Assembly: GCA_015178975.1 (NCBI GenBank)
Contig: WHVD01000011.1
Location: 1,396,785 to 1,460,784, forward strand
Reading direction: 5' to 3'
Source of the DNA: Hysterangium stoloniferum
Lineage: Eukaryota > Basidiomycota > Agaricomycetes > Hysterangiales > Hysterangiaceae
Length of the DNA stretch: 64,000 bases
The translations under genes were made by a program, and so were the position numbers. How positions within the stretch are numbered: the stretch's first letter is position 1; each line of letters starts with the position of its first letter. Shown in pieces: positions 11,212 to 21,760 of the stretch. The notes below the pieces were generated by a model. That model did not search any database, was not told the origin of the DNA, and saw nothing but the letters and a program-made list of their open reading frames with translations.

Positions 11212-12554
11212 TGTTAAGTTGCATGCAGGGCTTAGTGGAGGGTTTCTGGAGAAACCCACAGATAATCTGGTAGGACTTGGCTTCAGCTTATAGGCTACAT
11301 CCTCATGAGATCATGGCATCCAATGTCAGACAGGCAGATGGGAATACTGAGGAGTCCAGGAGTAGTTGGTGGGTCAAGAGGTCAGAGAGTTGATTGCAGG
11401 AATCCCACAGAGGTCGAGGGGTTGGGTGGTGATGGGTCAGAGGTCAAGTGATAGATAGGTTGGAGCCTATAGGCTCTAATGAGGTAAATAGTGGTGTTTC
11501 AAAGAGGAATAGAGTGGAAAATATACTGAGATTACTGGGGAGATCTAAGCTGATTTTCTGACTGGATTGTATGTACAACATCTGCCAGACTAGATAGACT
11601 GTGGAGATAGACTGTGGAATGTATGTATGTTATACCAAATCCAGTAATAATGAAATCCTAAACAAGTAATCATGAAACAAGACAAGTAAACACCAAACTA
11701 GGTATTAGGAACAGAATAGAATGGAGGCAGAGTCCAAAACATGACAGGTCATTTGACCATAACAGGAACAGGGCTCAGTTAGAGAGCTGACAGGTTTTCC
11801 AAGCAGAGTCCGGTGAGGAGGATGGTCACACTTTATTGAATATACAAAATTTTACTGAATAATCCTCATCTTTTTAAGTGAGACTACTTCCTCTGGCCAT
11901 GACAACTTATTCTATGAGTTTATATTTAATTACCTGAAATTTCATCTTTAAAATATGCATGCCCTTTTAAAATACACAAAAATGACATAGTTACACATGA
12001 TTATTTGGGTTATGACTTAATCTTTGGGTTATGATGTATTCTCTTGTATACAAGCAAACTTTGAAATATATTTCATATAATTTAAATTTAGTTGGTTTAG
12101 AGAGTTAACCAGAACTATCTGGGGTACCAATCCCCATTGTGCAATTTATTCCAAAAGAATAATCTACAGATGATTGTTTGACTAAATTTTGTCAGATATA
12201 GGATAAATATTAATATTTTTGCATTCTTCAGAGTGATACCTAATCAACTGAATTTGATTAAATATTAATTTTACAACAAACAATATAAATATATATACTT
12301 TAGTGGATAAATAACTTTTGAAGTTTTGGGTTATCCTCCTATGCATGGGACAGGGTCAGAGATAGACAGGTATGATGTGCATGGGTCCTGTCAGGTATTC
12401 TGGCAACTGGTACATGAGACAACAAAGGTTGGGTATGGACAGGTTTGACATCTGGGTCCCAGCAGGTATTCCAGTTGACTGATAACTGGTGCATATAGGG
12501 TGTGGGTGCATATATGGTAGTACCCAGAGTCCGGTGGATCTTCCAGTTGTAACA
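11212..12554 (-). repeat. Family B LTR with perfect TSD CAAAC and its own nested insert
   Basis: Family B in reverse, from TGTTAAGTTGCATG to CCAGTTGTAACA, flanked by CAAAC at 11207-11211 and 12555-12559. Removing the 525-bp insert leaves about 818 bp, close to the 798-bp copy at 3644. Confidence 0.85.
11816..12340. mobile_element. AT-rich inverted-repeat element, 525 bp, nested in LTR
   Basis: Bounded by perfect inverted AGGAGGAT (11816-11823) and ATCCTCCT (12333-12340). It is AT-rich with no open frame. It interrupts a family B LTR between GTCCGGTG and TGCATGGGACAG, as seen by comparing the other family B copies. TA follows on the right, while the left junction seems altered. Probably a MITE of the same kind as 6133-6817. 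Confidence 0.6.
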
Positions 12555-12840
12555 CAAACACAAGATAGAATATAGAAATATGAAGTAAAGAGGGGACAGC
12601 TCAATGAGAGAGAGATCACACTTGTTTTAGTGGGATTCCTAAGAGATTGAAACTAAAGAAATGAGTATGTACAGGTCTACTATTTATACTATTTGTTTAA
12701 TATTTATTTAGTATTTTTTATTTATTAGCAATCTGAGAAAAATACTAAAAATGGCATGTATGCACCCTACAGTGCATAGCCACACCTCAGTGCTTATGTA
12801 AGCCCATGCGGTGCTGTGTAGGCCCATGAGGAAGCACAGG

Positions 12841-13876
12841 TCAAAACAAACATCTACAAATGATGACACAATGACAATGCAATATGGTGTGAGTCATATC
12901 TGAGTCATCTTGGTAAGGATGTGAGTAAAAGCTGTGCTAAACCACATGGTGAATGACAAACAACAGATGAGATTGGACATGTGATACAGATAAATGGGGA
13001 AATACAATAGAACAATAGGGATGACTGAGTCAGATAATAGGAGAGATGGAGTTATATGAAGAATAGACACAATGACTGATGAAACATCAATGATAATGAG
13101 TCAGAAACACCCAAGAATCCCATGACAATGCATCACCCTCAAATGCTATGCTTGATTTCGAAATCTTGACAATATTACCAATCGATGACCAAGATTGGAT
13201 GTGCCCTGTTCCTAATTTTGCAGTATAAGGAGGAGCAACTGTTATCTGCATTAGAACCAGATGGAGAATATGGTCCTCAACCATACAAGGAACACAAAAA
13301 ATGATGACAACCTTGACAAGGCTTTACTTGACTTCCTTCTGGAACTGGGGTCATAAACAATGATGGTCCTCTGTGATCTCCTACTGGAGTGAATGTGGCA
13401 TCACCCTGTGACAGTAGGGAACAATCTTGCTGGAATACTCAATCAAATCGATAGTGGAAGACTTCATGGGAGTCATCATATACATGAATGTATTGGAATC
13501 TGCAAGCCTGGGAATCACAGTATGAGGACTCTTGACTGTTAGAGCATAGCCACTTAGAGTAGAGCAGTGTAGAACTAAACTGGTGATATAACTAGGCTTC
13601 CAGATAAGGTTCTACTCTCATCTGGAACAAACTATATACTAGTATACATGGTCTGTGCAGTGATCTGTGCATAAACCTTGTTAAGGTATGCTGGACTACG
13701 GAACCTTAGACTAAATATAACTATCACATGACATGAACTGGTCTGAAGTATACAATCACAAAACGAGTTATGATATCATACTTATGGTATGTTATCATAA
13801 TCTAATAGAATGAAGACAGGGTCGTTGGGAGCACATGGGGGTCAAATACCTTGTTGATGGAGAAAATGAAGGTGTT
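12841..13876. other. Unassigned decayed DNA
   Basis: No recognisable gene or LTR boundary was seen. The short minus-strand open frame at 13087-13284 has no familiar motif. Likely decayed repeat. Confidence 0.3.
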
Positions 13877-13880
13877 CTTT

Positions 13881-14130
13881 GGAGGAGTGTGAGTAGGCTG
13901 GTAGGGGCTTGCGAACAATTTCTGAGGATGAGGAGAAGTGAGATGTGGTAGGCTGGAGTTCTATTTGGGAGAGAAGGGTTGGTTTTGAGTAGGAATCAAG
14001 GGTTACTTTGGATGATGACACAGTGTTGAACATAATGTGGATGATTTCCAGATGTCTGATTGATGAGGCTGCTGTAGCTGTGTTTCACCATCTTCAGTAC
14101 CCAATCATATATATGTAGGTATGAGGTGGG
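13881..14130. repeat. Dispersed repeat, copy 2 (partner at 9721)
   Basis: Parallels 9721-9995 beginning GGAGTGTGAGTAGGCTGG. The left flank differs from the partner, whose left neighbour is a family A LTR. Confidence 0.5.
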
Positions 14131-14539
14131 AGTAGTGACTGTAATCTGGAACTTTAAATCAGATCTGGAATATTTTAATTTCCATCTCTTTTAATTTCCA
14201 GTCTAATTATGGCTTTCCCACTGGTCACATATCTATGACCTCCAGACAGCTAGCCTTTCCATGTCATAATATGAATGATAAGGATGAAGCCAAGAGACAG
14301 CCACACCACTTTAGAGAACAATGCTGTCAAGTTCCAAACAAATGTAAGATCCATCTTTAGTTTGGAATTCAACCCTAAACTATACTATCCTATATATTGG
14401 GGTTTCATTTCCCTGTTTAATTCCTTCTCAATCTGAGAGTTCCATGTTTCTTGAAACCAGAACAAGGTATGTCACTTCAATGAGTTAAGGGGTATAATGG
14501 GCTGTCTCATAAAGGAGATAGTTAAGGGGAAATCTGGTT

Positions 14540-14710
14540 GCACACCCCTTCTTGGTGGTAATACACTCTTACATGTCACCCATATCAGTTGAAAGAGTGG
14601 GTTGGTAACCGACAGTGGACAGGATATGTCCAAGAAGAGCAAACACTTCTGAACTGGCTTGTGTGAAATGGAAAATGTTGTCAATAAACAAAAGGACATC
14701 CTGATAAATG
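14540..14710 (-). pseudogene. ATP synthase F1 beta subunit fragment
   Basis: The minus strand reads [16 protein letters not shown], then an [17 protein letters not shown] type stretch and ITTKKG. This is the conserved core of the mitochondrial F1-ATPase beta subunit, where the family has [24 protein letters not shown] and GYQPTLATDMG. There is a stop in the DMG..ECIT region, and Arg positions have become His (HFTQ, LLGH), as expected from CpG decay. Only about 55 codons are recognisable. The true catalytic gene must lie elsewhere. This is a decayed duplicate, perhaps carried by a mobile element. Confidence 0.75.
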
Positions 14711-14712
14711 TT

Positions 14713-15090
14713 TCAAAATGAGCTGAACTCTGCAATGACCTGTTCATTTGTGGGGATAGTAAGAGAGGGGTGGGACCAGGTGTGGACTACAATCTGGTGA
14801 CCACCCATATACTCTGAATGGAGAAAGTCAGGGTGAGAGATGGCTCTGGAACCAGCAACAAAGAATGTTATCTTTGAGGCTTTGCTGGTTGAGATATTGG
14901 ACAAGATTCAGACTACATGGAGATGAATGGGGGTAACAAGACATTGGAGATCTGGTCAGTGACGATGGCATTGCGGAGGGGCCAGGAGTTGACTGTATAG
15001 TGTACATTGTTGAACTTGCAAGTTCAAATTGTAGAGTGGTGAGAAGCAGCCCAGTTACACGAGTAGTCTCAAGTGGGTGCTAGGGGAGCA
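14713..15090 (-). other. Unassigned sequence upstream of ATP synthase fragment
   Basis: A 63-codon minus-strand open frame (14713-14904) precedes the ATP-synthase fragment. I do not recognise it, and it does not read as the beta subunit. It may be the element that captured the fragment. Confidence 0.25.
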
Positions 15091-15189
15091 GGATACAGTA
15101 CTGTGGGCGGACACAGAGATGTTGATATTGGCAAGGCAGGTTTTGACTGGAACATTGAGTTTGATGAGAGCAAGAACCAAGGCCTTGAT

Positions 15190-15640
15190 AGCAGCCATGA
15201 TCAGGGCTTAAATGTTAACAAGGCCACATGCAATGTGCATGTTGTTGCCATTTAAGATGTTGCTGAGGATAGAAGAGTTGTAGACCTTGACATTGGCAAG
15301 CAGAGCCTGGACGTCAACACCAGCCTTGGCACAAATATTTGCCAATGATGTCACAACAGCATACAAGGCTGTCTCAATATCAGTGACATTGTGTTGTTCG
15401 ATATGCTAGCATACTACCTTGATGTCATTGTGGTTGCCAATGTAGCTTCAAACTGTTGAGTCTTTAATGACAACATTTGCAGCTTTTACTATGCTATCAA
15501 TGTCAAAATAAGTGACAGGATTTGCAACAGCATCCATAACAGCCTTGAGGGAGGCAATGAAATCGATGACATACCTCAGAACAGGGGTTGAGGAAGAGAT
15601 TTCAATAAATGGAGTCTCCTCTGGCAAGTTGTCCAACTGG
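15190..15640 (-). pseudogene. Decayed Ala/Val/Ile-rich protein, hypothetical
   Basis: Across isolated stops the minus strand keeps a coherent hydrophobic composition: VIDFIASLKAVMDAVANPV, then VQALLANVKVYNSSILSN, then ALIMAAIKALVLALIKLN. The stops are TGA and TAA at positions where CGA or CAA would fit, consistent with C-to-T decay. The repeating short hydrophobic helices resemble Ala-rich secreted or structural fungal proteins, but I cannot name a family. A start and an end cannot be placed. Confidence 0.4.
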
Positions 15641-16794
15641 GGGGAGGTAAGGAACAGAAAGCTTTGGTTTTGTAGATGAGATAAGTTGGATAGATGTATG
15701 GCGTCCAAGTAAAGGATCCACCAAAAAGGCAGACACAGTGGCCAGGAGAATAACAAGACAGGCACCAGGAATCCAAGTCTCTAACAACAGATAGATCAGT
15801 CCAGTGACATTATTACTCAAACTAGAGCCAATGCATGCATGGCAAAGTCTACTGTGCATCACAATGGATTTCACCCAAGTGTGCCAGTGGAGGGCTACTC
15901 CAGAATGGGGGTGGTGGTCCTTTGTTGTCATCACAAGATGTCATACCAACACAGAGACATCTCCTAGAGGTCATGGGAAGTGTGTCTTAACACACTGTTG
16001 TGAGGTGGTGCATTTTGAGGGCGCACATATGAAAACAGCAGATAGAGGTAGGGCACATGTCGTGTGGTCATGTGATGGCATGTACAAATGTGGGAATATG
16101 GGTGCTATGGGTGCACCAGGTCTATAGTCTTCTGAGAGATATTGGCCATTCGAGACATTGCCTGGCAACACAATTCAAGGTGGCATCACACACTTTTCAT
16201 CTTGAAATGGTCAGTGGGATGTGTGGCAGGACAAGGACAGTATGTGGAGTGTTGAGGTGTGAGAGTATAGCAGCTAGGAGGGTGTTCATCTGGGCTCCTG
16301 AGTTTCAGAGCTCTGCAATTTCACGTTCAAGAGTGGTGACTCATGCAAGCATATTGTGGATGAAGAGTAGAAGGACACTTATAAATAGATAGTGAAAGAT
16401 GCATAATCACCGCCTGGGTGTCAAACGAACAAAAGTACTGACAAAGAGACATAATACTAGAAATTACGAGGGCCCTTGGGTGTCTCCTAACCCTTGAAGT
16501 CTGAGTATCTTAGAGTGTGAGTTTCCAACATGAAAGCCACACATGGACATCTTCGGTGGTCTAACTTCAACTTCTGGAATCTCAGAGCAATCAAGAATAA
16601 AAGATACTGGGGGGAATATGTTGCTAGCTAAGCTCTGGAAATCCTCAGGGGAATCTTATATCTATTGAGTGTAATCCATATGCAGTAGCTGCATCCATCC
16701 AGCCCATTTTGGTGAGACTGTTTCTTCTGTAAAAGGGAAAAAAGGAGGTGGATTCCAATAGGGTAAGGTGTGCACTGATCTTCCTGTTAGAATA
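15641..16794. other. Unassigned decayed DNA
   Basis: Several short opposing open frames, none with a recognised domain. The minus-strand frame at 15602-15934 has a hydrophobic segment (LVILLATVSAFLV) and may be an upstream part of the decayed protein at 15190-15640. Confidence 0.25.
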
Positions 16795-17021
16795 ATGGAT
16801 TATGTGAGCATGCACAATGTGCTACCAGTTAAGCCACCCCATTGTTGTTAGCTTGTCCCTTTGTTTTATTGTTCTTTTGTTCCACCTTTATGTTGTGTCA
16901 CAAAAATCTATTGTTCCTTTTAGTTAAATAGAGCAGCTACATGATTGTATCTACATGCATTTGCAACAGAGTTGGCAAACTTCTTGCTTATACCTGTGAT
17001 CCCCTGCCTGTAATTCTAACA
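16795..17021 (+). repeat. Solo LTR family H with perfect TSD CTTCC
   Basis: A 227-bp TGTTAGAATAATGG...AATTCTAACA sequence with CTTCC at 16790-16794 and 17022-17026. The start and the GCACAA.GTGCTAC block match the terminal repeats of the TRIM-like element at 31197-32765, so this is a solo LTR of that family. Confidence 0.8.
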
Positions 17022-17464
17022 CTTCCCTCAGGAGTGTGTGTGTGAAAGAAAGCTAACTACAAAAGTGCCCTTGGTCACACCTATAGTATCTACTTTAAAC
17101 TAAAAGACTATTTAATTATTTTACTGAACACCCAGTTGTCAGCTTTTTGAGCCTGATCCCAGAATCACAGGGTTGACTACCTGGATATGTATATATATAT
17201 ATATATTTCTTTTTCTGAAGAATTGAAAGCTGTCTCAAAATGAGAACCAGCTCTAACAGTCAGCATCCCTAACCAAAAAGGCCACAACACACTATAAGGG
17301 AGATTTGTTGACAGTGCACAGAGCCTGAGAGGTTGATAGATGGAGGAATGGGGAATTGGATGTGGGGAGTTATTGGGAGAGAGAAAAAGGAGAATAGATT
17401 TGTTGAGAGAGAGAGAGGGGTAGAGAGATAGATGGTAGAGATGTTTTAAAGAGTTTCAATCTTC
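17022..17464. other. Unassigned; TA and GA microsatellites
   Basis: Contains a (TA)n run at about 17187-17205 and GAGA-rich tracts at about 17380-17430. No gene recognised. Confidence 0.4.
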
Positions 17465-18046
17465 TGTTAAGGCAACACTAACAAGGCTAAAAAACACAAG
17501 ATAGAATATAGAAATATAAAGTAAAGAGGGGACAGCTCAATGAGAGAGAGATCACACTTGTTTTAGTGGGATTCTTAAGAGATTGAAACTAAAGAAATAA
17601 GTATGTACAGGTCTATTATTTATACTATTTATTCAATATTTATTTAGTATTTTTTATTTATTAGCAATCTGAGAAAAATACTAAAAATGACATGTATGCA
17701 CCCTACAGTGCATAGCCATGCCTCGGTACTTATGTAAGCCCACCTGGTGCTGTGTAGGCCTGTGCAGCACACCAGTGCTTGTGTAGGCACCAACTGCATT
17801 TGCAGTGCCAGCACACAAGGAGGCCCTATGGGCATACAGTATGAAGCACTATGTGTCCATTGGGCATAGGCAGTGGCATCAGCCTTATATCAGCACTGTC
17901 GTTTGGCTGTGCCACATTGCTGTGTCACTGCACAGCTGCTTTTCATGTGGGTGGCAGCACAATTATGTAATCACACTCACACCTTTGCCTGTACTGTTTT
18001 GTAGGTGCATAATAAAATAAAATAAAATAAAATCAATACCCTGACA
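17465..18046. repeat. Dispersed repeat E, copy 2 (empty site)
   Basis: Begins TGTTAAGGCAACACTAACAAGG and ends ACCCTGACA after an (AATAA)n run. It reads straight through GGCTAAAAAACACAAGATAG, where copy 1 has the family B LTR. No matching TSD was found, so its class is uncertain. Confidence 0.5.
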
Positions 18047-18139
18047 GACTTCAATAAGATAAGAAAATGGAGAGTCCCCTGACAAGTATGATCTCTATCA
18101 TTGGCCCTGTAATTTGCTCATTTCATAACATCAGCCCCC

Positions 18140-18370
18140 CAACTTAGAGCCCTCCTCCTCCATTTTACTTAAATCTTAACAAATACCCTCTAAGGCATCA
18201 TCAGCAAGCTGCAACCCTCTACCTCATGACTCTTAGTATATTGGCCCCCAAGTCTAGTGAGCTAAAGTGTTGTCTTCAGTCCATATCATACTATCTGCTC
18301 TGTTCAAAATACTGGAGCACCCTAACAGTTCATATAAGGGTGCTCCACCCATTTTATAGAGTTGGACTTC
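18140..18370 (+). repeat. LTR family C fragment
   Basis: Family C blocks (ATACCCTCTAAGGCATCATC, ATACTGGAGCACCCTAACAG) run into the target site of the complete family C LTR that follows. One LTR inserted into an older one of the same family. Confidence 0.6.
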
Positions 18371-19085
18371 TGTTAGGATCCCATTATTTCAGACCCCCAC
18401 AACTTGTTTCTTACTAGAAAACCTTTGTTGTCTCATTATCGGAGCCTCTGCTCATGTCATTACTCCTTGCAGCACCCCCAATACTTGTTTATAGTATATT
18501 CCCACCTCATTCCATCTCCACTCCACTGTGCCTCTGTTTCCATCTCCATGTATACTCTTATTTGCCACCTAGTATTGTTTCTTAGTACCATACATTAGTT
18601 TCTATATCTCCCCACCTTGTCATCACTCCCCTGTGATCCATCCTACACTTCACTTCTTTGATCAGCCTTCCAATCACCTGTCTCAATGTAGTATAAAGCT
18701 CTTTCCATGTACACTACATATCAACTTAGATTAGCCTCTCTTAGTTTTTCACCTTTTCCTCACTGCTATACTCCTCAAGAGTGGTCTTTTGGCAGGCCGT
18801 GATCCTCTATCTCTCAACTCTTAGCAATTCTGCCCTCTGGTCAATTAAACTAAGTGTTGACTCTTGTTCATATCATACTACATATCTGCTCTGTTTGAAA
18901 TACCAGAGCACCCTAACAGTTTGTGCAAGGGTGCAACACATAAGTTGAAGCCAAGCTCCACTACAGTTATAGAGTCAGACCTCCCAACTATGTAGTACAA
19001 TCTCTATCATCAGCTGATTAACTCATTTCCCATCATTGGCCCTCCAACTAGAGTCTCATCCCTCTTTCAGGCTTAGATCTTAACA
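18371..19085 (+). repeat. Solo LTR family C with perfect TSD ACTTC
   Basis: A 715-bp TGTTAGGATCCC...AGATCTTAACA sequence with ACTTC at 18366-18370 and 19086-19090. This is the cleanest family C copy and the reference used for the other pieces. Confidence 0.88.
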
Positions 19086-19509
19086 ACTTCCCATCCCGCC
19101 TGCCTCCCACTTACTATCCCTTCATCTCTTCAGACTCCCCAGAACTTCCATTCATCCTGTTTGAAATTGGACACAATGATCTCATGAGGATGCAGTATAT
19201 AAGCTGAAGCCAAGTCCTACCTGTATACTGGACTATCCACAGTTCTCCACCAGACCCTAGCTGCAAGCCCTGAGCTTAACAGGAATGACAGAAGGGCATT
19301 GGAATGGAGATGGAGGAGTGCAGTCACAAAAGGAAACTGCTTGAAGACAAGTTGTCAGGACACTGGTGTTAAGGGCATTGAAGGGTAGATTGCCAGAAAG
19401 GGGAATACTACAGGCAGTGTTCTGGAAAGGTAGTACCTAACATTTGGTTTACATTTATCTGAATTGCTCTTATAGCTTCCCTTCCTTCACTTCCTTCAAT
19501 TATTTTATT
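19086..19509. other. LTR-derived remnant and unassigned sequence
   Basis: Up to about 19285 it resembles the 3' third of family B (CACCCTCGCGAG..CAGTATATAAGCTGAAGCC type block). After that nothing is recognisable. Confidence 0.35.
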
Positions 19510-19850
19510 ATTAAAATAAAATAAAATAAATCGATGCTTTCCCGGCCCTGAAGTGAAGTGTAATTGAAGTAAATAAAAATAAGTAAAAAATCACCCCGGC
19601 ACCCTTCTCATTCAATGTTGACATAATCTGCCCCGAAGTGCAACATTTTATTTTAATAAAAAAATAAAGCACACATGCTTGCCCGGCCCTAAAGTGTAAT
19701 TGATATACAATAAATAAAATCACCCGGCATTCAAAGTCGACATGACCTGTCCTGAAGTGTGACCTTTTTTATTTCATAATAAAATCCATACTTGCCCGGC
19801 CCTGAGGTGAAGTGTAATTGAAAAATAAAATAACTAAAATCACCCGTCCC
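19510..19850. repeat. Tandem repeat, about 110-140 bp unit, three copies
   Basis: Three successive units each carry CCCGGCCCT.AAGTG.AGTGTAATTGA, an ATAAATAAAATCACCC stretch and a TCGACAT..CTG.CC.GAAGTG.GAC segment. They mark the left edge of the host-gene island. Confidence 0.6.
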
Positions 19851-20011
19851 CATACGCAGCTGTCCACCTCGAACACCTGCCATAGCCGCTACTGCCCCGC
19901 TCACTGCCTCCTCACTACCGATACGTTCCCCCGCATGTCAATGCTCGTGTCCTGTTGACACACCCCAAAACTCGGAACGCTATCATTCCCCGGCTCCCCG
20001 GCCGCACTCCA

Positions 20012-21333
20012 TGTTAGTTATTTTGGGAGTCTCAATGTATAGGGGCAAAGCACACTATTGTATAATGCCAACCACACGACCCGTATAGTATATACCCAAA
20101 TTTACTTAATTCAATTTCAGAATCAATCATCTGAGACAACACGGGAGTCTCGCAGCTTCTATGGCTCGCAGACCCAAACACTCCCCCTCGAGCCTAGAAG
20201 CTCGTACGACTATTCGACCATAAGTCGACCAATCTTGTTTTAATCGAACGATGGGGGACCTCTATCTGAATGTAATTAGGTCATGTTTAGTGAGTGCCAC
20301 TCTCAGGAGCCTGCCCAGCGCCTCCTCCCCACCTCTGAAAACTCCCCGTAATGCACTACAGTAAGACTCTAATAGTCCTAATTTCCTCCAGCAGAGATTT
20401 CCTATCCCTCCGGCTCACGATACGCCTGTCGGGCTGCCATCCCCAGGCTCACGGCTCCGGAACATATCTTCGGCGCCTGTTAGCCAGGTCCTCGCAGCAT
20501 TGTTTTCTATCGCACCGGGAAACCGCGAGTAATAATAGAATATCGAAAATTGAACAGCGGAGCATATTCATAATGGAGGGGGACTGTATCAAACGATGCA
20601 AGTGTTGGATTAGCAAGCACGATATAGTCTCGCTCCCGCTATATTCGGAGCCTAACCTAAAGTACCGAGCTAGGCAGGTACACACGATATAATATATACG
20701 CCTTTCTATTTAGTTACTTCCTGTTTTACCCTCCGAAATACGCAACGTACGATCATAGATAGAATGTCGATACCTTAAAAACTTAGTATCTATAGCTAGT
20801 GCACCTCAGCTATTTAGCCCCGCTACTGCGTGCAAACACTGAGGTGGGATTACTTTTACACGTTTACTTAGATACAATACTTATCATGCATCCTAGATTA
20901 CTTTCTGTTATCTAGGTAAATATCAGCTGTTTAGCCCCGCTACTGCGTGCAAACACTGAGATTACTTTCTGTTATCTAGCTGTCTAGCATCTATATTATT
21001 TCAACAGCAAGAGGTGAGGACAATTGGCAGCGTCCGACTTGAAAGCTGCTGGTCTTATGCAGCTTCGCGTAGTGACATCAGGTGGCGATTCCGAAAAAAC
21101 GCTGTCTAGCCAGGGTAACCGGCGGCTCTCCGGGGTGTGTGCTCGCATTAAGACTCCACCGCCTTCGCACACGGGACCTTGTTAAATATTTGGGAGTCTC
21201 AATGTATAAGGGCAAAGCACACTATTGTATAACGCTAGCTACATCCCCTTTATATATCCAAATTCAATCTCAGAATCAATCATCTGAGACAACACGGGAG
21301 TCTTGCAGCTTCTATGGCTCGCAGACTCCAACA
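20012..21333 (-). mobile_element. TRIM-like non-autonomous LTR element
   Basis: Two direct terminal repeats (20012-20180 and 21180-21333), each starting TGTTA and ending CAACA or AAACA. They share GGGAGTCTCAATGTATA and ATCATCTGAGACAACACGGG. Flanks CTCCA and CTGCA agree at four of five bases. The 1-kb interior has no gag or pol. The sequence CTCCCCCTCG next to the left repeat is purine-rich on the minus strand (CGAGGGGGAG), so I orient the element minus. No tRNA-type primer site was recognised. It lies about 430 bp from the PAL stop codon. Confidence 0.65.
20813..20960. repeat. 31-bp direct repeat inside the TRIM-like element
   Basis: The block beginning TTTAGCCCCGCTACTGCG is present at 20813-20843 and 20930-20960. 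A second motif, ATTACTTTCTGTTATCTAG, also occurs twice (about 20897 and 20962). Confidence 0.7.
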
Positions 21334-21760
21334 CTGCAGTCTTTTTGCTGCAGCCTACATTAGTCTCTGACTTCATAACTATGGCCACATTCATGATGTA
21401 TCTTACCCGGTTTGGGCTCTGCGCTGGAGATATGAGTAGTTTTAACCACTGCTGGGGGACCAGCGGTGGGATACCTACATTGCAAGAGAATTAACATTCC
21501 ATGGTGACAGGAACCAAAATGGACGATAGGTCTAGAACTACATCTCCAGCCTAATAAGGGCCAGGCGCAGCCCACCGGTACGTTTTCATCAAAGTTATTT
21601 CATTAGACAAATTTTCAATACAGCCATTCTAGACTAGGCAATATATGCAGCAACTACAGTTTTGGTGCACCATGAGCGCATTGGCACTTCAAACAAACAC
21701 CTTAAATGAACCTCTCTCCCTACCCCCCCCAAGGCGTCCCGTTACAATTTCCCTGATGTC

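Larger units (their letters stand above)
11181..12840. repeat. Dispersed repeat E, copy 1, carrying nested LTR and MITE
   Basis: Starts TGTTAGGGCCACACTAACAA and, outside the insertions, matches the copy at 17465-18046 (ACAAGATAGAATATAG, CATGTATGCACCCTACAG blocks). A family B LTR sits at 11212-12554. The second copy preserves the empty site. The right end is approximate. Confidence 0.55.

Noticed and set aside
21100..21180. Possible tRNA or primer-binding site next to the TRIM repeat
   Set aside because: The CGCACACGGGACC stretch does not fold as a tRNA, and no TGG-starting primer site is adjacent to either terminal repeat.
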